Source of the DNA: Pirellulales bacterium
GTDB taxonomy: Bacteria; Planctomycetota; Planctomycetia; Pirellulales; DATAWG01
DNA length: 64,000 nt
Assembly (NCBI GenBank): GCA_036267355.1
Contig: DATAWG010000025.1
Span: forward strand, 83,801-147,800
Direction: 5' to 3'
This document shows positions 1 to 9,005 of this stretch, one piece after another. Every line of letters begins with the position of its first letter. Within the stretch, counting starts at the first letter, position 1. A model generated the notes under the pieces. The model was not told where the DNA came from and ran no database searches. It was given only the letters and a program-made list of their open reading frames with translations. A program made the translations under genes and the position numbers.

Positions 1-1353
1 GTGTTCCGCCGCCAGTTCCGCCGGCGCGGCGATTAGAGAGGCCGCGGATACGGCGGACGGCAGGCCCTCAAGGCTGGCGGCAACGCGATGTTCTCCATCC
101 GCGACCGTATTTTGTCGCTGGTGAAATTGACGCTGAGATTGGTCGTAGGCGCGTTTGAAACGCTCGACCGTGGCCTTGTCGTCATCGACCATGCGTCGTT
201 TGTCGTCGAGCCGGTTGGCCGCCCGCGCGTCGTCGCTCTGCACCAATGCGTGAATCCGAGCATCGAGGGCCTCGATTTGCGCTTCAACCGCAGCGCCTTC
301 CGCCATTTGACGCTGTTGTGCGACCTCGAGATCATCGAGTTGGCGGACATTGTCGCGCAAGCGCCGACTCGCGGATTCATAACTGCTGTTGGCGTTGCGA
401 ATACCGTCGGCGGCTCGCCGCAATCCGATTCGCACGTGTTGCCGATAGTGCGCGAGGAAGGATTGGGTGTGCGCCAGAGAGTCGCGCGAAGCCTGCAACC
501 GCTGCCGGTCGGCGTCCAACGAACGAAATGCTTCGGCGGCGTTTGCCATCAAGCCGCCGGACATAGGAGGAAGCGATTCCCGTAGCGCCGATTCCAGATG
601 CTCCAAGTCCAGCTTCTTCGCCAACTGCGGCTGACGCAATTGAAGCAGCAGATCGATCAGCGGCGCAAAACGATCGCCCAAGCGAAATAACTTATCGTCA
701 ACGGCGCGCTGGTAATCGCCGGCTCTTTCGAAGATCTCGCCCTTGTCGGCCAGCGCCTCGCTCAACTGGCGTTGCGTCAACGCCGTCTCCTGCGGCGTGA
801 CCAGGCGCAAATCTCGGTCGACGCGTTGAGATGTGATGAAAAACCAATGGTCGACGATTCCTCGGTCTTCAACCGCACGCAGCCCGCAACCGAGCGTGAG
901 AAATTGAGGGCCTTCGGCCGGATCGCATCGCCCCAATTCCAACCAGGTGTAACCGAGCCGGTCGTGATGTTCGCCCATCAGCAAATTCCAGGCGACTTGC
1001 CTCGTCGAATCGCGATCCGGTTCGAATCGTGTCGAACGCAGATCGCCTTCGAGCAAGAATGGCAAGAGGAAGGCCAAAACACGGCTCTTGCCCGTCGCAT
1101 TGACGCCGCGCAGCAACAGGCGACCGTCGGCAAACGGAAACCGCTCGTCTTGAAAGAGATAGATGTTCAGCAAGCCGGCCCGCAACGGCTGCCATCGCTC
1201 GCGACGCGGTTGGGGAAGTTGTCCCTCGAGCAATTGGCGGCTCCAGTCAATGGAGTTCAACCCGATTAGTTCTTCGCGGATCGTGGAGTCGTCGTTTCGA
1301 ACGGCTGGCTCACCCTGGCTCGGCAACGGCGCGACTTCTCGCGGGGCGCTCAT
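1..1353 (-). CDS. jetC: Wadjet/Ept-type SMC ATPase JetC (TIGR02680-like), N-terminal part
   Basis: This gene runs off the left edge; 451 N-terminal residues are visible with no stop. I read an ATG at 1353 that overlaps the stop of the preceding jetB gene in an ATGA arrangement, which implies translational coupling. A Walker A loop (GVNATGKS, residues 83-90) lies inside a segment typical of the TIGR02680 SMC-like ATPases. From about residue 285 the sequence turns into a charged, heptad-rich coiled coil, as expected of an SMC arm. In Wadjet/Ept systems this protein is the motor that extrudes DNA loops and lets the JetD nuclease cut small circular plasmids. The ABC signature and Walker B parts, and jetD, would lie to the left of the window. 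Subtype number is not assigned here. Confidence 0.85.
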   Translation of the reverse strand, partial: MSAPREVAPLPSQGEPAVRNDDSTIREELIGLNSIDWSRQLLEGQLPQPRRERWQPLRAGLLNIYLFQDERFPFADGRLLLRGVNATGKSRVLAFLLPFLLEGDLRSTRFEPDRDSTRQVAWNLLMGEHHDRLGYTWLELGRCDPAEGPQFLTLGCGLRAVEDRGIVDHWFFITSQRVDRDLRLVTPQETALTQRQLSEALADKGEIFERAGDYQRAVDDKLFRLGDRFAPLIDLLLQLRQPQLAKKLDLEHLESALRESLPPMSGGLMANAAEAFRSLDADRQRLQASRDSLAHTQSFLAHYRQHVRIGLRRAADGIRNANSSYESASRRLRDNVRQLDDLEVAQQRQMAEGAAVEAQIEALDARIHALVQSDDARAANRLDDKRRMVDDDKATVERFKRAYDQSQRQFHQRQNTVADGEHRVAASLEGLPSAVSAASLIAAPAELAAEH

Positions 1354-2633
1354 TGGTCGCCTCCGATGGCATATCGTGCGATGGCCGGCCTGGGCAAGAT
1401 TTGGTCGCCACGGATCTCCAATAGTCCCAGGGCCTCCAATCGCGCGATGACGTCGTAGGCAAGCGATTGCCGCGCCGCGGGTTGCTCGATTCCCCTTCTC
1501 CAACGACCGGCGTGCTCAACGGTCAGCTCGGCCATCCGCGCGTGAAGTTCGCTCCAAGAAACGCCTGGCTCGGCGCCCGACCGCAGCCGATTCGCCAACC
1601 ATTCGGCCATCAGCAGCGTGGCATGCCCGCGGGTGCCAGTCTCGGGCAGGCCGGTGTCCGTCAGATCCCCCTCGGGATCCAGCAGCGCAATTCCCTCTTT
1701 TCGCACTTCGGGCACCAGTCCGGTTTCGCTCGCGATTTCGTTCAACAAATAGCTCCGCTGGCTGGTCAGGTAGTCGAGTTCTTGCTCGGTGAGCAGGTCG
1801 AAATAGAGCACTGGGTTATCCAGCAAGCGTCGCACTAATTGGTGGCGGATTTGACGATTGCGAACGTCATCGGAATCCGGCATTTCCGTCTCGTGCAGCG
1901 CGCTCAGCCGTTCTTTCCAGGACAAGCGAGACAACGTCGAAGGAGGGTGAGTGACGCACAGCAGCGACGTCAACACCGCGCGATTGATGCGATACAGCGC
2001 ATCGCCGGTTCCGCGCACGAACTGCTGATCGTCGCCATCGTCGCGAACCATGACGTGCAAGGATTCGAGCAGGCGAATAACGCTCACCATGTCACGGCGA
2101 CAGTCTTGCTCGGCCAGGTCGAATTCAAAACCGCCGGCTTTCAGTCGCGGCTCGGCACTGGCCGCCAACTGCGTGCGACGCGCCACTTGCTCCAGGGTTG
2201 TCTGTCGATCCTCGTTTTCGAGGATGGCTAGCACCAGGCAAAGCAATGCGTAACGTCGGCGAGGCAGTGGCTGACCGCTCGAACACTCGATCGCCCCGCG
2301 AGTGCAGTCGTCTAAGGTGGCCGGAGTTTTTCGCAGTCGAACTAGATCGGTTTGAAACACCAACGTCCAGCCCGCCATGCGTGCCAGCCAATCGTGGAGA
2401 TAGGCGGCGTGTCGTTGCACGAGCCGATATTCGTCGGCATGCGCTCCGCCGGCGGGGAGGATCGCGTGCATGAGGAGGGCTCGCAACGCCGTTTGCCGCT
2501 CGGTCGATTCCGTCTCCGCAGATGCGCTGCGCAATTGCCCGTCGGCCGGCAGGCGTTGTGCGCCGCGAGTGTTCGTCGAGCGAACGGGCTCCGGCGACGG
2601 CAATTTTTCGACGCGAACCGCTGAGTCAATCAT
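1350..2633 (-). CDS. jetB: Wadjet/Ept-type subunit JetB (DUF2398/TIGR02678-like)
   Basis: A 427-residue cytosolic protein without signal peptide or membrane segments. Its position between a JetA-like gene and the SMC ATPase, its length (family about 400 residues) and the conserved-looking middle part (HDWLARMAGW, then RRRYALLCLVLAILE) fit the TIGR02678/DUF2398 family. In this family it is the KITE-like partner that helps bridge the kleisin-like JetA and the SMC heads. The ATG at 2633 lies 26 bp after the jetA stop, and its own stop overlaps the jetC start by 4 bp. The assignment rests on family recall and gene order rather than on a single diagnostic motif. Confidence 0.8.
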   Translation of the reverse strand: MIDSAVRVEKLPSPEPVRSTNTRGAQRLPADGQLRSASAETESTERQTALRALLMHAILPAGGAHADEYRLVQRHAAYLHDWLARMAGWTLVFQTDLVRLRKTPATLDDCTRGAIECSSGQPLPRRRYALLCLVLAILENEDRQTTLEQVARRTQLAASAEPRLKAGGFEFDLAEQDCRRDMVSVIRLLESLHVMVRDDGDDQQFVRGTGDALYRINRAVLTSLLCVTHPPSTLSRLSWKERLSALHETEMPDSDDVRNRQIRHQLVRRLLDNPVLYFDLLTEQELDYLTSQRSYLLNEIASETGLVPEVRKEGIALLDPEGDLTDTGLPETGTRGHATLLMAEWLANRLRSGAEPGVSWSELHARMAELTVEHAGRWRRGIEQPAARQSLAYDVIARLEALGLLEIRGDQILPRPAIARYAIGGDQ

Positions 2634-2659
2634 TTCGCGATTCTCCCGCCCAACGCTAA

Positions 2660-4279
2660 CTAGTCCGTGCCCGCGTGTTCGACGCAGATCAACGCATCGC
2701 GCAGGTGCAAGTATCCCTCGGACGTTTCGATCGTTGCTACGCGCCGCGCCACGTTCCGATCGACCTGAATCCGTAGCGAGCCATCCTCGCTGTACGCCGC
2801 TATCGGACCGGCGCTGCAGTTCGAAACCGCGGCCGCGCGATCGAGCAGATCGAGCAAGATCAGCAACGCTTCGTGGTGCAGTTGGCCAACTTCAGCCAAT
2901 CGCCGAGGCCCCAAGGCGACCAACGACGACCGCGCGAGGGATGCCCGCCGATTCTCGATTTCGGCTCGGTTGCGCAGTTCGGCAAGTTCCGCCGCACGGC
3001 TAACGACCCGTCGGACAACCGCCGCAGGTTGCAGGCCTGCCTGGCGCAGCCGAGGCGAGATATAGACTCCGGGAGCATCGAGCCAACTCGTGCCGGATCG
3101 AATCGGCCGGGCATCCTCTTGGTCGAGCGCGGTTTGGTTCACTGTCAAATGCCGTGCGGGCGAAATTCCAAACGCCGCGCGCCACAGGGTGTGCGCCTGG
3201 CGATCGTCCGCGGCTTCGACAAACCATGTCGCCAATTCGACGAGATCGGCTCGGCGGTCGCTCCGCGTCGCTCGGCGATCGTGCAATTGCGCCGCCAGGG
3301 CGAGCAACCGCGGAATCGCCGCGCCGGCCGCGGCGCGTAACTGCTTGACCTGCGGATCGCCCTCCACACCCACGAACCAATGGCGCAGGCCATGCCAACG
3401 CTGCCGCCACCGTCGCTCGCTGGCCGCCGAGATCGCGGCTCGATCGGCCTCGTCTTTGGCGAAAGCAGCGCTCGCTTCTTGTCCGGCGGCCGCCTGCAAC
3501 AATGGTTCCGCCTTCGGTTGCAGCATTTCAAGCCGGGCGGCAATGGCTCCGGCCTGACAGGTCAACTCCGCTAAAAACCGCCGCAAGTAATCGATGAGCC
3601 GCTCTTTGTAGAGCAGAAACGCATCGAGATCCGCGCTCGGACCCTCGGTTTGCTCGTGCAGCCACCGGAAGAAGGACTGTGCGTGTTCGGTCAGTTGTTC
3701 GGTATCGATCGAGATGGCCCGCAAAATCGTCAGAAGCTTGCCCGCATCCGGTTGCGAATCGTCAACGAGCGTCAGCAACTCGGCCAGGTGATCGCGGATT
3801 CGCGCCAAGGCCGCTGCTTCCAACACGACGGACTGATCGAGTGTTTCCAGAAATGACGTGGCCGCACGTCCCGCGGCCTCACCCGTTGCCGTGAGTTGAT
3901 ACAACAGGCGGCGGCGATGGAAATCGGCGACCGTGGCGACGTCCGCCGTATCGTGGTAGGACTGCAGATTGCCCCAACCGACCAAGGCGTCCAAGGCAAT
4001 TTCCGTCTCATCCTGCGCGACATGTTCGCCTTTGTCGGACAGGCGCAGAACCACGTCGGCCGGTCGTAAATGCAAATGAAACCCGGCCTTGGCCTCGAGG
4101 AAGATTTCAACAATCGATCGGTAAAGCAGCGTTTTTTCGACCGTCAAATAGCTGAAGCACTCAAATGGATCCCTGCAATGCGGATCGACTCCTTTCGCGA
4201 TATGATTCGTTGCATTCCCGTTTTGGCTATAATTCTGCGACATCGATTCTGCCGAGCTCTCGGTTCCTGCTGTGAACAT
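2660..4279 (-). CDS. jetA: Wadjet/Ept-type kleisin-like subunit JetA (DUF2397/TIGR02677-like)
   Basis: A 539-residue soluble protein that opens the defence operon. The region around residues 40-75 (FSYLTVEKTLLYRSIVEIFL, then a LRPADV stretch) and the long helical body match the TIGR02677/DUF2397 family, about 490-520 residues. In Wadjet and EptABCD systems this protein is the kleisin-like scaffold of the SMC complex. I use the ATG at 4279; the first 20-40 residues are low-complexity and not family-like, so an internal start such as Met13 is possible. About 640 bp of non-coding DNA lies upstream, so the promoter should be there. Confidence 0.8.
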   Translation of the reverse strand: MFTAGTESSAESMSQNYSQNGNATNHIAKGVDPHCRDPFECFSYLTVEKTLLYRSIVEIFLEAKAGFHLHLRPADVVLRLSDKGEHVAQDETEIALDALVGWGNLQSYHDTADVATVADFHRRRLLYQLTATGEAAGRAATSFLETLDQSVVLEAAALARIRDHLAELLTLVDDSQPDAGKLLTILRAISIDTEQLTEHAQSFFRWLHEQTEGPSADLDAFLLYKERLIDYLRRFLAELTCQAGAIAARLEMLQPKAEPLLQAAAGQEASAAFAKDEADRAAISAASERRWRQRWHGLRHWFVGVEGDPQVKQLRAAAGAAIPRLLALAAQLHDRRATRSDRRADLVELATWFVEAADDRQAHTLWRAAFGISPARHLTVNQTALDQEDARPIRSGTSWLDAPGVYISPRLRQAGLQPAAVVRRVVSRAAELAELRNRAEIENRRASLARSSLVALGPRRLAEVGQLHHEALLILLDLLDRAAAVSNCSAGPIAAYSEDGSLRIQVDRNVARRVATIETSEGYLHLRDALICVEHAGTD

Positions 4280-4499
4280 GGGTGCATTCTAAACTTTGGG
4301 CGACAGCAAGTCATCCCATCGGTCCGGCGATCAGACGGGCGATACGAACGCAGTTCGGGCATGAGTTGCCCGTCGGGGTAACTGAGCAGACGGCTGTTGG
4401 AAATCGCCACCCGACGCGTGTACCGAGTCAGATACTTCAAAGCGCAATTCGGATCGCGGAACGGAATAATCCGCGATTTCCCGGCACAAACTGCATTCA

Positions 4500-4680
4500 G
4501 GCGGCCGTGGCTCAGAATTATCTCGGCGAAGATGAACACGATATTCGGCCGCGGCGACGGCTTGGCCCGCTGCGGCGGAGAATACGAGCGAACCGATCGC
4601 GAACAGCACGGCGGCGAACGCTGCCGCTCGTGCGGCGATGAATTTATCAAACGCGAAGCGTAGCGTGGCAGCGGTTCGGA
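4500..4680 (-). pseudogene. Possible remnant of a secreted sulfatase N-terminus
   Basis: Reading the minus strand, one frame encodes a basic stretch followed by a hydrophobic, alanine-rich segment (AAFAAVLFAIGSLVFSAAAG) like a signal peptide. Directly after it the adjacent frame encodes RPNIVFIFAEI, which closely resembles the RPNIVFILADD start of formylglycine-dependent sulfatases. The two parts are in different frames, and what follows does not resemble a sulfatase. I infer a truncated, frameshifted relic. The motif is short, so chance resemblance cannot be excluded. Confidence 0.35.
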
Positions 4681-4750
4681 TGGGATGGCGTTGGACGGAA
4701 GGCTGAACACGCCGCGCGCGGGCGACGTTGGGTGCGGCTGCGTCATTGTC

Positions 4751-4860
4751 GCAGGCACACTGTCGCAGGCAAAAATGTAGCAGGCAAAATGTGTGTGCCG
4801 TCTGCGCGCCGCGATGCATTGCGCATTGAGCGGCGCAGACGGCACACGGCGTGTGCCTGC
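4751..4860. repeat. Nested inverted repeat (GTGTGCCGTCTGCGC arms)
   Basis: Inner arms of 15 bp at 4793-4807 and 4833-4847 are perfect reverse complements. Outer 10-bp arms (GCAGGCACAC at 4751-4760, GTGTGCCTGC at 4851-4860) are also perfect. A short direct repeat of TCGCAGGCA lies on the left side. It sits just downstream of the minus-strand oxidoreductase gene's stop, so it could form a terminator-like hairpin. No U-tract follows, and a dispersed repeat element is as likely. Confidence 0.6.
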
Positions 4861-4923
4861 TCCAGACGAACCCGCTCGCCGCACCTTGCAATGCGACCGA
4901 CTCGACGAGTAGTGCAGCGTGGC

Positions 4924-6321
4924 CTAGGCGTATTCGCGGTCAATGACGATGCCGGGCTGGGGCACGGGGTATTTGCCGTTCGCGTCGCTTGTCAGGGGCG
5001 CCGGGCCGTTCATCGTGAGTTTGTCGACCGTCGGAGCAAACTCGTGCTTTGAATTGAGAATCTGGTCGAAGGTGATGATCTGGCCGGTGTGGGCGGCCAT
5101 GCGTCCCATCGAAGTGACCAACGAGGCTTCGACACCCCGCTTCACTTCGTTGTAGGGCTTGTCGTGGCGGATGGCGTCGACGAGGTCGTTCCATTCGTTC
5201 TGATACGGATTTCGCTCGTCGGCCGCGAGCTTCGATTCCCAGATCAGATTCGAGGTGTCCAATCCCTTGTAGGTCGCCGAGGGGCCGCCGATATCGCCGC
5301 CGCGAGAAATCACGGCGGTGCCTTTCGTGCCGTGGGCCGAGCTGTTGTAGATTTGGGCGCAGCCGTTGATGCACCGGCCATCCATGAGGAAGCGGGTGTT
5401 GTCGGCGAAGATGTATTCGACGGCGTAGAGGTCGAAGTTCTGATCGACATAGTCGCCGCGATAATGACGGCCACCAACCGCTTGGGCCGACACGGGCCAC
5501 GCGTTTTTCATCCAGCAGCAATGGTCGATGTGGTGGATATAGAAATCGCTGTAGCAGCCGCCGCTGGCCCACAAGAAGCTGTGAAAATTCCGAATCTGGA
5601 AAGCCACTTCGGTCTGGCTCTCGGGCTTGCGGAGCACTTGGCTGGCAGCCAGCGGCCCGTGCATGCGGTAGGCCCGCATCAACACGATGTCGCCGATTTC
5701 GCCGCCGTGGATGCGATCGGCCAATTGTTGCATGGCCCGGCTATGGCGCGACATCAGCCCGACGCCCACTTTGAGATTCTTTGCCTCGGCTTCCTCGGCC
5801 AGCTTGAGCATCTTTCGCGAGGTGGGGCCATCGGCCGTGAGCGGCTTCTCCATGAAGACGTTCAGGCCCTTCTTGATGGCATAGGTGAAATGCACCCAGC
5901 GGAAGGCCAACGGCGTGGTGAAAATGGCGATGTCGCCCGGCTTCAGGCAATCCATCGCTTTCTGATAGCCGTCGAAGCCGACGAACTGCCGCTCTTGCGG
6001 CACGTCGACCCGATCGTGGAACGTCCGCTTCAAAAAGCCGTGGCTATCGCTGAGGCGGTCTTGGAACACGTCGGCCATGGCCACCAACTTGATCGGCGCT
6101 CCTTTGACATTCAGTGCATCGGTTGCCGCACCGGTGCCGCGGCCGCCGCAACCGATGAGCACGATGCGGATCGTGTTGTCTTCCGCGGCGTGAACATGCG
6201 GCGCAGCCATGCTGGCCAAGGCCGTCGCGGCGGCGACTGTTCCGGTATTCTTGATAAACTGGCGGCGGGAGGGCGCGGCGGGGAGCGCGGCCTCGGCAGC
6301 GGGTTGGTGGGTGGGATTCAT
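4924..6321 (-). CDS. Tat-exported Gfo/Idh/MocA family oxidoreductase
   Basis: A 465-residue protein with a twin-arginine signal (RRQFIK, residues 19-24) followed by a hydrophobic alanine-rich segment, so it should be exported folded with its cofactor. A Rossmann motif GCGGRG (57-62) and the family EKP motif (158-160) mark an NAD(P)-dependent Gfo/Idh/MocA dehydrogenase. The C-terminal half is the alpha/beta substrate-binding domain of the group. Planctomycetes carry many such exported paralogues, thought to act on sugars or sugar derivatives; the substrate is unknown. I chose the ATG at 6321 because GGAAAG lies just upstream, and 45 further in-frame residues upstream do not look like protein. 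Confidence 0.9.
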   Translation of the reverse strand: MNPTHQPAAEAALPAAPSRRQFIKNTGTVAAATALASMAAPHVHAAEDNTIRIVLIGCGGRGTGAATDALNVKGAPIKLVAMADVFQDRLSDSHGFLKRTFHDRVDVPQERQFVGFDGYQKAMDCLKPGDIAIFTTPLAFRWVHFTYAIKKGLNVFMEKPLTADGPTSRKMLKLAEEAEAKNLKVGVGLMSRHSRAMQQLADRIHGGEIGDIVLMRAYRMHGPLAASQVLRKPESQTEVAFQIRNFHSFLWASGGCYSDFYIHHIDHCCWMKNAWPVSAQAVGGRHYRGDYVDQNFDLYAVEYIFADNTRFLMDGRCINGCAQIYNSSAHGTKGTAVISRGGDIGGPSATYKGLDTSNLIWESKLAADERNPYQNEWNDLVDAIRHDKPYNEVKRGVEASLVTSMGRMAAHTGQIITFDQILNSKHEFAPTVDKLTMNGPAPLTSDANGKYPVPQPGIVIDREYA

Positions 6322-6486
6322 CGGTGGGCTTTCCAAAAAAGAGGTGGGATGGCTCGATGTGGGGGAGGGTGCGACACGCTGTCGCGGAATGTTCGCGCTT
6401 GCGCACCAGACATTAGAAATAACTTGCCGCGAGCCGCCAAACAAGCAGCAAGTCAAAATTTACTGACCAGTTCGTGCTTACTGAGG

Positions 6487-7209
6487 CTACGGGCTCGCGG
6501 GGGCGAGATGGGGGCGCACGGCGGCGGCCCGAATCTTGTAACCCGCCGCATTGTTGTGCAGGCGATCGAGCAGGAAAAGATCTTCGCGCGGTTTGCCGTC
6601 CGGCCCCAGGAATTGGTCCCAAAGATCGATGTAGTCGAGGTTCTTCTTCTCAGTGGCGATATAGTCGCGAATCAAGCGGTTCGCTTCCTTCTGCTTGTCT
6701 GCCTGCGACCAACGCGAAGGGGCGGGCGAGATCGAAAGATAGGCGATCCGCGTATCTGGCAATGCGCCGCGAACCCGGGCCACGAATGCCTTGAAATCGT
6801 CGAAAACGGTTTGCGGACTCTTGCCCGCGTTGATGTCGTTCGTGCCGGCGAATAGTACGATCAGCCGCGGCTTGTAGGGAATCACGATCCGATCGGCGTA
6901 ATACACGCTGTCGGCCAACTCCGAACCGCCGAAACCGCGATTGATCACCTTGTAATCGGGAAAATCTTGGGCCAGCGTCTTCCACATCCGAATGCTCGAC
7001 GAGCCGATGAACAGCACGGCTCCTTGGGGTGGCGGCGATTTTTTGTCGGCTGCCTCGAAAGCACGGATCTCGCGTTCCCAACGCAGGCTCGGCGATTTCG
7101 CCGGCTTGCCGGCAGGATTTTCAACCGCCTGCGAAGTAATCACGGTCGACGACGCAAAGGCAACGGCCAGCAATGTGGCTAGCCCGAATCGGATTCTGCG
7201 GTAGCTCAT
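6487..7209 (-). CDS. Secreted SGNH/GDSL-type hydrolase
   Basis: A 240-residue protein with an N-terminal signal peptide (residues 1-25). SGNH blocks appear in order: the nucleophile block FIGSSSIRMW (around 67-76), the GFGGSEL glycine block, the GTND block (122-125), and a C-terminal DRLHNN block holding the catalytic Asp-His pair. The family contains lipases, carbohydrate acetylesterases and the platelet-activating-factor acetylhydrolase type; the latter is closest in block wording. It lies between the oxidoreductase and a divergently transcribed esterase, so the two hydrolases face a shared upstream region of about 130 bp. Confidence 0.88.
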   Translation of the reverse strand: MSYRRIRFGLATLLAVAFASSTVITSQAVENPAGKPAKSPSLRWEREIRAFEAADKKSPPPQGAVLFIGSSSIRMWKTLAQDFPDYKVINRGFGGSELADSVYYADRIVIPYKPRLIVLFAGTNDINAGKSPQTVFDDFKAFVARVRGALPDTRIAYLSISPAPSRWSQADKQKEANRLIRDYIATEKKNLDYIDLWDQFLGPDGKPREDLFLLDRLHNNAAGYKIRAAAVRPHLAPASP

Positions 7210-7336
7210 GGCGGAAATGGCGTGGGGTTTGAAGTGCGAAGTGAACAGTTCCAAAAACAGCTTTGTTTCGCCGAACGACCCGTGTAGCATGACAAGAGCC
7301 GCTACGATTCGCAACGAAGCTCTTAGAGATAAACTG

Positions 7337-8860
7337 ATGACCGATTCAAATCAACCGCGGCCGGCGATTTACCACGTCGCGGCGGCAATTGCCGTGGCGC
7401 TAGTTGTTGCGATGGGCCGCGCCGCCGCGGCACGGGCAGCGGTTGAATTCGATGTGCGGCTCGATCCGGCGACGGCTACACACGCAGTGAGCGGCCGACT
7501 GTACGTGTTTCTTTCGCGGCGACCGTCGGGCGAACCACGCGACGGGCCCGATTGGTTCGCTCCGGAACCATTTTTTGGCATGGATGTCAAAGATTTTCAG
7601 CCGGGCACCGATCGCCTTCTGAACGATGCAGCCGACGGCTTTCCCGATCGGCTATCCAAGCTGCGCCCAGGCCGGTATCGGGCCCAAGCCCTGTTGGGGC
7701 ACAATCCCGATCGCTTGAGCCAAAGCCGCGCGCCCGGCAACCAATATAGCCGCGTGGTCGACGTGGAGGTCGCCGCCGGACCGGTGCAAACGGTTTCGCT
7801 GGTGCTCGATCAGCTGCAGCCGGAGAAGCCATTTCCGGATGTGCCATGGGTCAAGGAAGTCAGCATCCGCAGCGGGCTGCTTAGCCAGTTCCTCAAGCGC
7901 GAGGTGCTGGAAAAAGCGGCGGTCACGTTACCGGCCGGATACGACGATCATCCGCAGCAGCGATATCCGGTGATTTATGAAGTCACTGGTTTCGGCGGCA
8001 GCTATTGGGACGCGTTGCATCAGCGCTCGCCGCCGACGGCCGCGGCGGGCGAAACGGATTTCATCCGCGTGCTGCTCGATGGCCAATGCGATTGGGGGCA
8101 CCATGTGTATGCGGATAGCGCGACCAACGGTCCGCGCGGCCGGGCGCTCGTCGAAGAACTGGTTCCCGAAATCGACCGGCGATTCCGCACGATCGCCGCG
8201 CCGCGTGGCCGGCTGTTGGCGGGGCATAGCTCGGGGGGCTGGTCGAGCTTGTGGTTGCAGGTGTCGCATCCGGAATTTTTCGGCGGCGTCTGGAGCAGCT
8301 CGCCCGATCCCGTCGATTTCCGCGATTTTCAGCGAATCGATCTGTACGCCAATCCGCCGCTGAGCATGTACTACGACGAGCCAGGCAGACCGCGGCCGAT
8401 CGCCCGCCGCGGCGAAACCCCGGTGTTGTTTTACCCGTCGTTCGGCCGCATGGACGACGTGCTGGGGCGCGGCGGGCAGCTTCGCTCATTCGAGGCCGTG
8501 TTCAGCCCCCTAGACGCAGATGGCCTGCCGCGCAAGCTCTGGAACCGCAGCACCGGGCGGATCGACCCGGAAGTGGCCCGGGCTTGGGAAAAATACGACA
8601 TTCGGCTGCAACTCGAGCGCAATTGGAAAACGCTCGAGCCGCTGCTGCGCGGTAAGCTGCACATCACCGTCGGCTCGCTCGACACCTTTTATCTGGACGG
8701 CGCCGTGCTCCGGCTTGCCGACTCGCTAAAGCGATTGGGCAGCGATGCCGAGATCACGATCGTGCCCGGCGCCGACCACGGCACGGTGCTCACCAGCGAA
8801 TATTTTCACCGCGTGCGCCGCCAGATGACGGCGGTCGCGAACGCAACCGCGGCGCGCTAG
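7337..8860 (+). CDS. Secreted esterase of the enterochelin-esterase-like (esterase D) family
   Basis: A 507-residue protein beginning with a signal peptide (residues 13-36). The C-terminal two thirds form an alpha/beta hydrolase with the nucleophile elbow GHSSGG (serine near residue 297) and a late GADHG block supplying the catalytic histidine (near 481). The N-terminal part is a beta-rich domain as in other Fes/IroE-like esterases. Family members hydrolyse carboxylic esters, including siderophore and acyl-sugar esters; the substrate here is unknown. I take the ATG at 7337; an earlier ATG at 7289 in the same frame would add 16 residues. Confidence 0.85.
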   Translation: MTDSNQPRPAIYHVAAAIAVALVVAMGRAAAARAAVEFDVRLDPATATHAVSGRLYVFLSRRPSGEPRDGPDWFAPEPFFGMDVKDFQPGTDRLLNDAADGFPDRLSKLRPGRYRAQALLGHNPDRLSQSRAPGNQYSRVVDVEVAAGPVQTVSLVLDQLQPEKPFPDVPWVKEVSIRSGLLSQFLKREVLEKAAVTLPAGYDDHPQQRYPVIYEVTGFGGSYWDALHQRSPPTAAAGETDFIRVLLDGQCDWGHHVYADSATNGPRGRALVEELVPEIDRRFRTIAAPRGRLLAGHSSGGWSSLWLQVSHPEFFGGVWSSSPDPVDFRDFQRIDLYANPPLSMYYDEPGRPRPIARRGETPVLFYPSFGRMDDVLGRGGQLRSFEAVFSPLDADGLPRKLWNRSTGRIDPEVARAWEKYDIRLQLERNWKTLEPLLRGKLHITVGSLDTFYLDGAVLRLADSLKRLGSDAEITIVPGADHGTVLTSEYFHRVRRQMTAVANATAAR

Positions 8861-8865
8861 CAAAT

Positions 8866-8945
8866 TTCGAACGCACGAAACCGCAAGCGAGCTACAAGCT
8901 CAAACGGCCGAATATCAAACGGCCCGATATCAAACGGCGCTGTGA
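8866..8945. repeat. Short intergenic repeats
   Basis: Downstream of the esterase is a partial copy of the GAAACCGCAAGCG repeat found at 13819-13887 and 48550. It is followed by a direct repeat of about 16 bp (ATATCAAACGGC type, three imperfect units at 8903-8940). No gene is present in this gap. Confidence 0.5.
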
Positions 8946-9005
8946 ATTGCGCTTGCGGCCGCGCGCGTCTGCCCTGTCCCCTCACCCGCACCCTCACCTT
9001 CCCAG

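Larger units (their letters stand above)
4280..4923. other. Intergenic region with decayed gene remnant and inverted repeats
   Basis: About 640 bp between jetA and the oxidoreductase gene. It contains no intact gene I can support. It holds a frameshifted sulfatase-like N-terminus (listed separately) and a nested inverted repeat. The promoter of the jetABC operon should lie in the part nearest 4280, but I see no clear -35/-10 pair. Confidence 0.6.

Noticed and set aside
5089-6855. Long open frame of 588 codons on the plus strand
   Set aside because: It lies opposite the oxidoreductase gene and is a codon-bias shadow: no ribosome site and no protein family, while the minus strand has a complete, motif-bearing gene.
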